From: Comamonadaceae bacterium
Lineage (GTDB): Bacteria; Pseudomonadota; Gammaproteobacteria; Burkholderiales; Burkholderiaceae_C
Direction of reading: 5' to 3'
NCBI GenBank assembly: GCA_947450695.1
Contig: CANFWV010000003.1
Span: forward strand, 62,001 to 126,000
Length of the DNA: 64,000 nt
Shown here piece after piece: positions 61,711-64,000 of the stretch. Under the pieces are notes generated by a model that saw only the letters and a list, made by a program, of their open reading frames with translations, was not told the origin of the DNA and ran no database searches. The translations under genes were made by a program, and so were the position numbers. How positions within the stretch are numbered: the first letter of the stretch is position 1; each line of letters begins with the position of its first letter.

Positions 61711-62580
61711 ATGGCGCCAATCACATCCATACAGCAACGCAAACCCGGTTTCCAACTACCTGCCGGAGCCTGCGACACCCATTGCCACATATGGGGGCCG
61801 CTGGAGCGCTATCCGTTTGCAGAGCAGCGAACTTATACGCCGCAAGAATGTGACAAACATGTTTTGCGCGCGATGCATCAGCGCTTGGGAATTTCACGAG
61901 TCGTGGTGGTGCAACCTATCGTCCATGGCACGGACAACCGCGTCACGCTAGACGCCATCGCGGACGATCCCGCGAATTACCGAGGGATCGCATTGGTCGA
62001 TGCAGATGTCAGCGATGCTGAACTTTTGAAGCTGCACGAGGGCGGAGTCCGCGGCATTAGGTTCGGTTTTGTCAAACACCTCAAGGCACGTCCTGATCTG
62101 GGTGAGTTCCGCCGCATGGTTGATAAGATCGCGCCGCTTGGTTGGCACGTGTTGATCCACCTCGACGCTGCCGACATCGAAGAGCTGCGCGAACTCCTTT
62201 GCGGATTGCCGGTGCCCTTTGTCATTGACCACATGGGGCGCATTGATGCTGCAGTAGGCCTACATCAGCCTGCGTTTACGCAACTGCTGGCGCTGGCTAA
62301 GCAGCCCAACTGCTGGGTCAAACTCTCAGGCGCTGACCGGGTCTCTGCAACGGGTGACGACTTTATGGACGGCGTGCCTTTCGCACAAGCGTTGATGAGG
62401 ACATCACCTGACCGTGTGTTGTGGGGGACCGACTTCCCGCACCCCAATCCTCGCCATGCAATCAGTGACGATGCCGATCTTGTCGATCTGCTGCAGCACT
62501 TCGGCAACCCGCTTGCATTGCACAAGTTGCTCGTGAGCAACCCAGCACAACTTTATGATTTTTCAGACCCCGGCAAATGA
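61711..62580 (+). CDS. LigI-like amidohydrolase (2-pyrone-4,6-dicarboxylate lactonase family)
   Basis: A 289-residue TIM-barrel hydrolase with LPAGACDTHCHIWGP (the THCH metal motif), FVIDHMGRIDA, WVKLSGADR and VLWGTDFPHPN. ATG 61711 is chosen; the frame continues upstream inside the receptor gene. It would open a lactone produced in the pathway. Placed between the two Bug receptors of this operon. Confidence 0.88.
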   Translation: MAPITSIQQRKPGFQLPAGACDTHCHIWGPLERYPFAEQRTYTPQECDKHVLRAMHQRLGISRVVVVQPIVHGTDNRVTLDAIADDPANYRGIALVDADVSDAELLKLHEGGVRGIRFGFVKHLKARPDLGEFRRMVDKIAPLGWHVLIHLDAADIEELRELLCGLPVPFVIDHMGRIDAAVGLHQPAFTQLLALAKQPNCWVKLSGADRVSATGDDFMDGVPFAQALMRTSPDRVLWGTDFPHPNPRHAISDDADLVDLLQHFGNPLALHKLLVSNPAQLYDFSDPGK

Positions 62581-62637
62581 AGACAAGGACTGAGCCCAAA
62601 CGGCCGCGTTAACACCCCAACATCAAGGAGACAAAAA

Positions 62638-63621
62638 ATGATTCAAAACAAAAAATTTATGCGAGTATTTACGACCGTCGTGGCGGCGATGATTCTGGCG
62701 ACAACAAGCCACGCTGCGGACGATTGGCCCACGAAGCGACCGATCCGGCTCATCGTCCCTTTTGACGCAGGCGCCAGCGCCGACGCAGTGCAACGGTTCT
62801 TCGCAATCCGACTATCGCAAGCGCTGGGACAGCAAATCATTGTGGAAAATTTAGGCGGTGCTGGTGGTGCGATTGGCGCCATGAAAGTGGTGGGTTCCGC
62901 ACCCGATGGCTATACCTTGCTTGGCACCATCATCACTGCAGTTGCAGCTCTGCCGCACATGCAAAAAATGCAGTACGACACACTCAAGGATGTCACGCCG
63001 ATCGCCCGGCTTGGCTTCCCGATCACTTTTCTCGGCGCTAGCAAGTCTCTTGGCGTCACGACCATGCAGCAGTTCACGGACAAGGCCAAAGCCCAACCCA
63101 GTACGCTTTCTTATGCATCCGCTGGCGTTGGCAGTGCGCCCCAGTTTCGCTACGAAGCATTGATGGCTGCAACTGGTATCAAACTGAACCATGTCCCCTA
63201 CAAAGGCGGTTCGGCATACGTGGCCGATTTACTGGCCGGGCGCATTGACGCATTTGCCGATGGAACACTTGGCGCCAGTCTCGGCAAGGCGGGGAAAGTG
63301 AACTTGCTGGCGGTACTAGATACCAAGCGTGCGGCTGACTTCCCCGATGTACCGTCCATCAACGAAGTGGTCCCCACTTACAGCATTCCGCCGACCTGGT
63401 ATCTCATTGAAGGGCCGGCGGGTTTGCCGCCCGAGATAACGAATCGCATCGCCACCGAGATTGCCAACATCTCCAAGCAGCCTAAGACGATCGCATTCAT
63501 GGAGGGACTGATGCTCAGACCCAGCACAGATGCAGCCGACTTCAACCTTGGCGCGGAGATCAAATCAGCTTACGACATGTACGGCAAACTCATCCGCGAG
63601 CGCAACATCAAGGCGCCTTGA
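62638..63621 (+). CDS. Bug/TctC-type receptor
   Basis: A 327-residue Bug receptor with a Sec signal ending near SHAAD. RPIRLIVPFDAGASADAVQR, VENLGGAGGAIGA and HVPYKGGSAYVADLL are present. The operon holds two Bug genes on either side of a LigI-like hydrolase gene, each with the same AAGGAGACAAAAA ribosome site. It ends the recognisable operon; the region after it holds no intact gene. Confidence 0.92.
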   Translation: MIQNKKFMRVFTTVVAAMILATTSHAADDWPTKRPIRLIVPFDAGASADAVQRFFAIRLSQALGQQIIVENLGGAGGAIGAMKVVGSAPDGYTLLGTIITAVAALPHMQKMQYDTLKDVTPIARLGFPITFLGASKSLGVTTMQQFTDKAKAQPSTLSYASAGVGSAPQFRYEALMAATGIKLNHVPYKGGSAYVADLLAGRIDAFADGTLGASLGKAGKVNLLAVLDTKRAADFPDVPSINEVVPTYSIPPTWYLIEGPAGLPPEITNRIATEIANISKQPKTIAFMEGLMLRPSTDAADFNLGAEIKSAYDMYGKLIRERNIKAP

Positions 63622-64000
63622 TACTAGTAGACGGCTGAGCAAGCGCAGGGCTGCATTGAATCCTCGAGCACTTAGGTGGTCAGTACTGATGACTAAAGAT
63701 TCAATCCACACTAGCTCACTCGGCATAGGCAAGTGCATCAACTGTTCCGCTTGCTCAACAGTCGCTCCGACCCAGTCCAGGTAACTCGACTCTGCGAAGA
63801 TGACTGGTATTCGCTTCTCGTCACCATCTTTGCGACCGGCGCTCTGCCCGACCTGCACAAAAATCTTGAGACAACAGTCCGCGCCTACGACCGTTCGACC
63901 GAAGTTTTTCGATCAGCGAATTGATCATCATTTCGCGCGATAGGAAATTTCAGCGTTTCCAGACGTGAAACAGCCCGAAAACCCATGAGCACACTGGTCT
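63622..64000. other. Right end of the window, no intact gene
   Basis: Apart from the possible minus-strand remnant at 63650-63858, no convincing ORF is seen. The plus-strand frames that are open here are short and lack motifs. Confidence 0.5.
63650..63858 (-). pseudogene. Possible remnant of an SRAP/YedK-like gene (C-terminal part)
   Basis: A minus-strand reading of GRKDGDEKRIPVIFAESSY and then DWVGATVEQAEQLM resembles, from memory, the C-terminal end of SOS-response-associated peptidase (HMCES/YedK-like) proteins (DEKRMPVI...YDDWL). No start or N-terminal catalytic Cys2 region can be found in the same frame, because a stop precedes it. The match is short and could be chance, so this stays tentative. 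Confidence 0.3.

Noticed and set aside
1-64000. CRISPR arrays, insertion sequences, phage genes and replication origins
   Set aside because: I saw no regularly spaced direct repeats, transposase motifs, phage structural genes or DnaA-box clusters.

Overview
The window looks like a chromosomal segment of a betaproteobacterium, most likely Burkholderiales/Comamonadaceae (Polaromonas, Rhodoferax or Limnohabitans-like). The pointers are eight Bug-type (TctC-like) periplasmic receptors, an APS-reductase type CysH beside a DUF934 gene, fused MnmC, FdxA plus a TrxR-like ferredoxin reductase, and many operons with ATGA/TGATG start-stop overlaps. I recognise no phage, insertion sequence, CRISPR array or replication origin. 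The one compositionally odd stretch is an AT-rich block at about 56.15-58.7 kb.

Layout. 0-7.8 kb: a plus-strand acyl-CoA catabolic operon (tail of a probable nitronate monooxygenase, two crotonase-fold proteins, a class III CoA-transferase, a Bug receptor, an acyl-CoA ligase and an HMG-CoA-lyase-like enzyme), then a MarR regulator and an RraA-like aldolase. 7.8-10.7 kb: an alpha/beta hydrolase, a phosphoribosyltransferase and an erythromycin-esterase-like protein, a module of unknown role. 10.7-14.1 kb: dsbB, a small Cys-containing protein, yggX, and an mnmC whose methyltransferase half looks damaged. 14.1-21.8 kb: sulfate assimilation (TSUP permease, cysI, DUF934, cysH, cysD, cysN), followed by fdxA and a ferredoxin reductase that could supply electrons to the CysJ-less sulfite reductase.

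21.8-32.1 kb is the thiamin region and the most interesting part. A TPP riboswitch precedes a tightly overlapping six-gene operon: a LuxE-like acyl-protein synthetase, a LuxC-like acyl reductase, an ABC importer (ATPase, permease, NMT1/THI5-like binding protein) and a short-chain dehydrogenase. It converges on thiD. A second TPP riboswitch leads thiO-thiS-thiG-thiE. Together these suggest an undescribed salvage route: import a carboxylated thiamin precursor or breakdown product, reduce acid to aldehyde (LuxE/LuxC) and aldehyde to alcohol (SDR), then pass the pyrimidine or thiazole alcohol to the thiamin pathway. tRNA-Asn and a strong terminator follow.

32.6-49.0 kb is accessory catabolism: amidohydrolases of the TIM-barrel/LigI type, Bug receptors, a LysR regulator, a 4,5-dihydroxyphthalate-decarboxylase-like protein, then umuDC with a LexA box, then a minus-strand aromatic-degradation cluster (Bug, DoxX, fumarylacetoacetase-like, VOC dioxygenase-like, FAD monooxygenase, Bug, YghU-like GST). 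49-53.6 kb holds a secreted nuclease, a low-complexity secreted protein, an SLC13/TrkA-C permease, an FMN reductase and three very small proteins. 53.8-58.7 kb holds an unusual Tat-signal ThDP enzyme with a c-type cytochrome, convergent with a second cytochrome c, a small Cys protein and a PQQ alcohol dehydrogenase carrying the Asp-x-Asp lanthanide signature. 58.8-63.6 kb is a GntR-headed sugar-acid or lactone type operon (enolase-superfamily enzyme, two Bug receptors, a LigI-like hydrolase). The right end carries a possible remnant of an SRAP/YedK-like gene.
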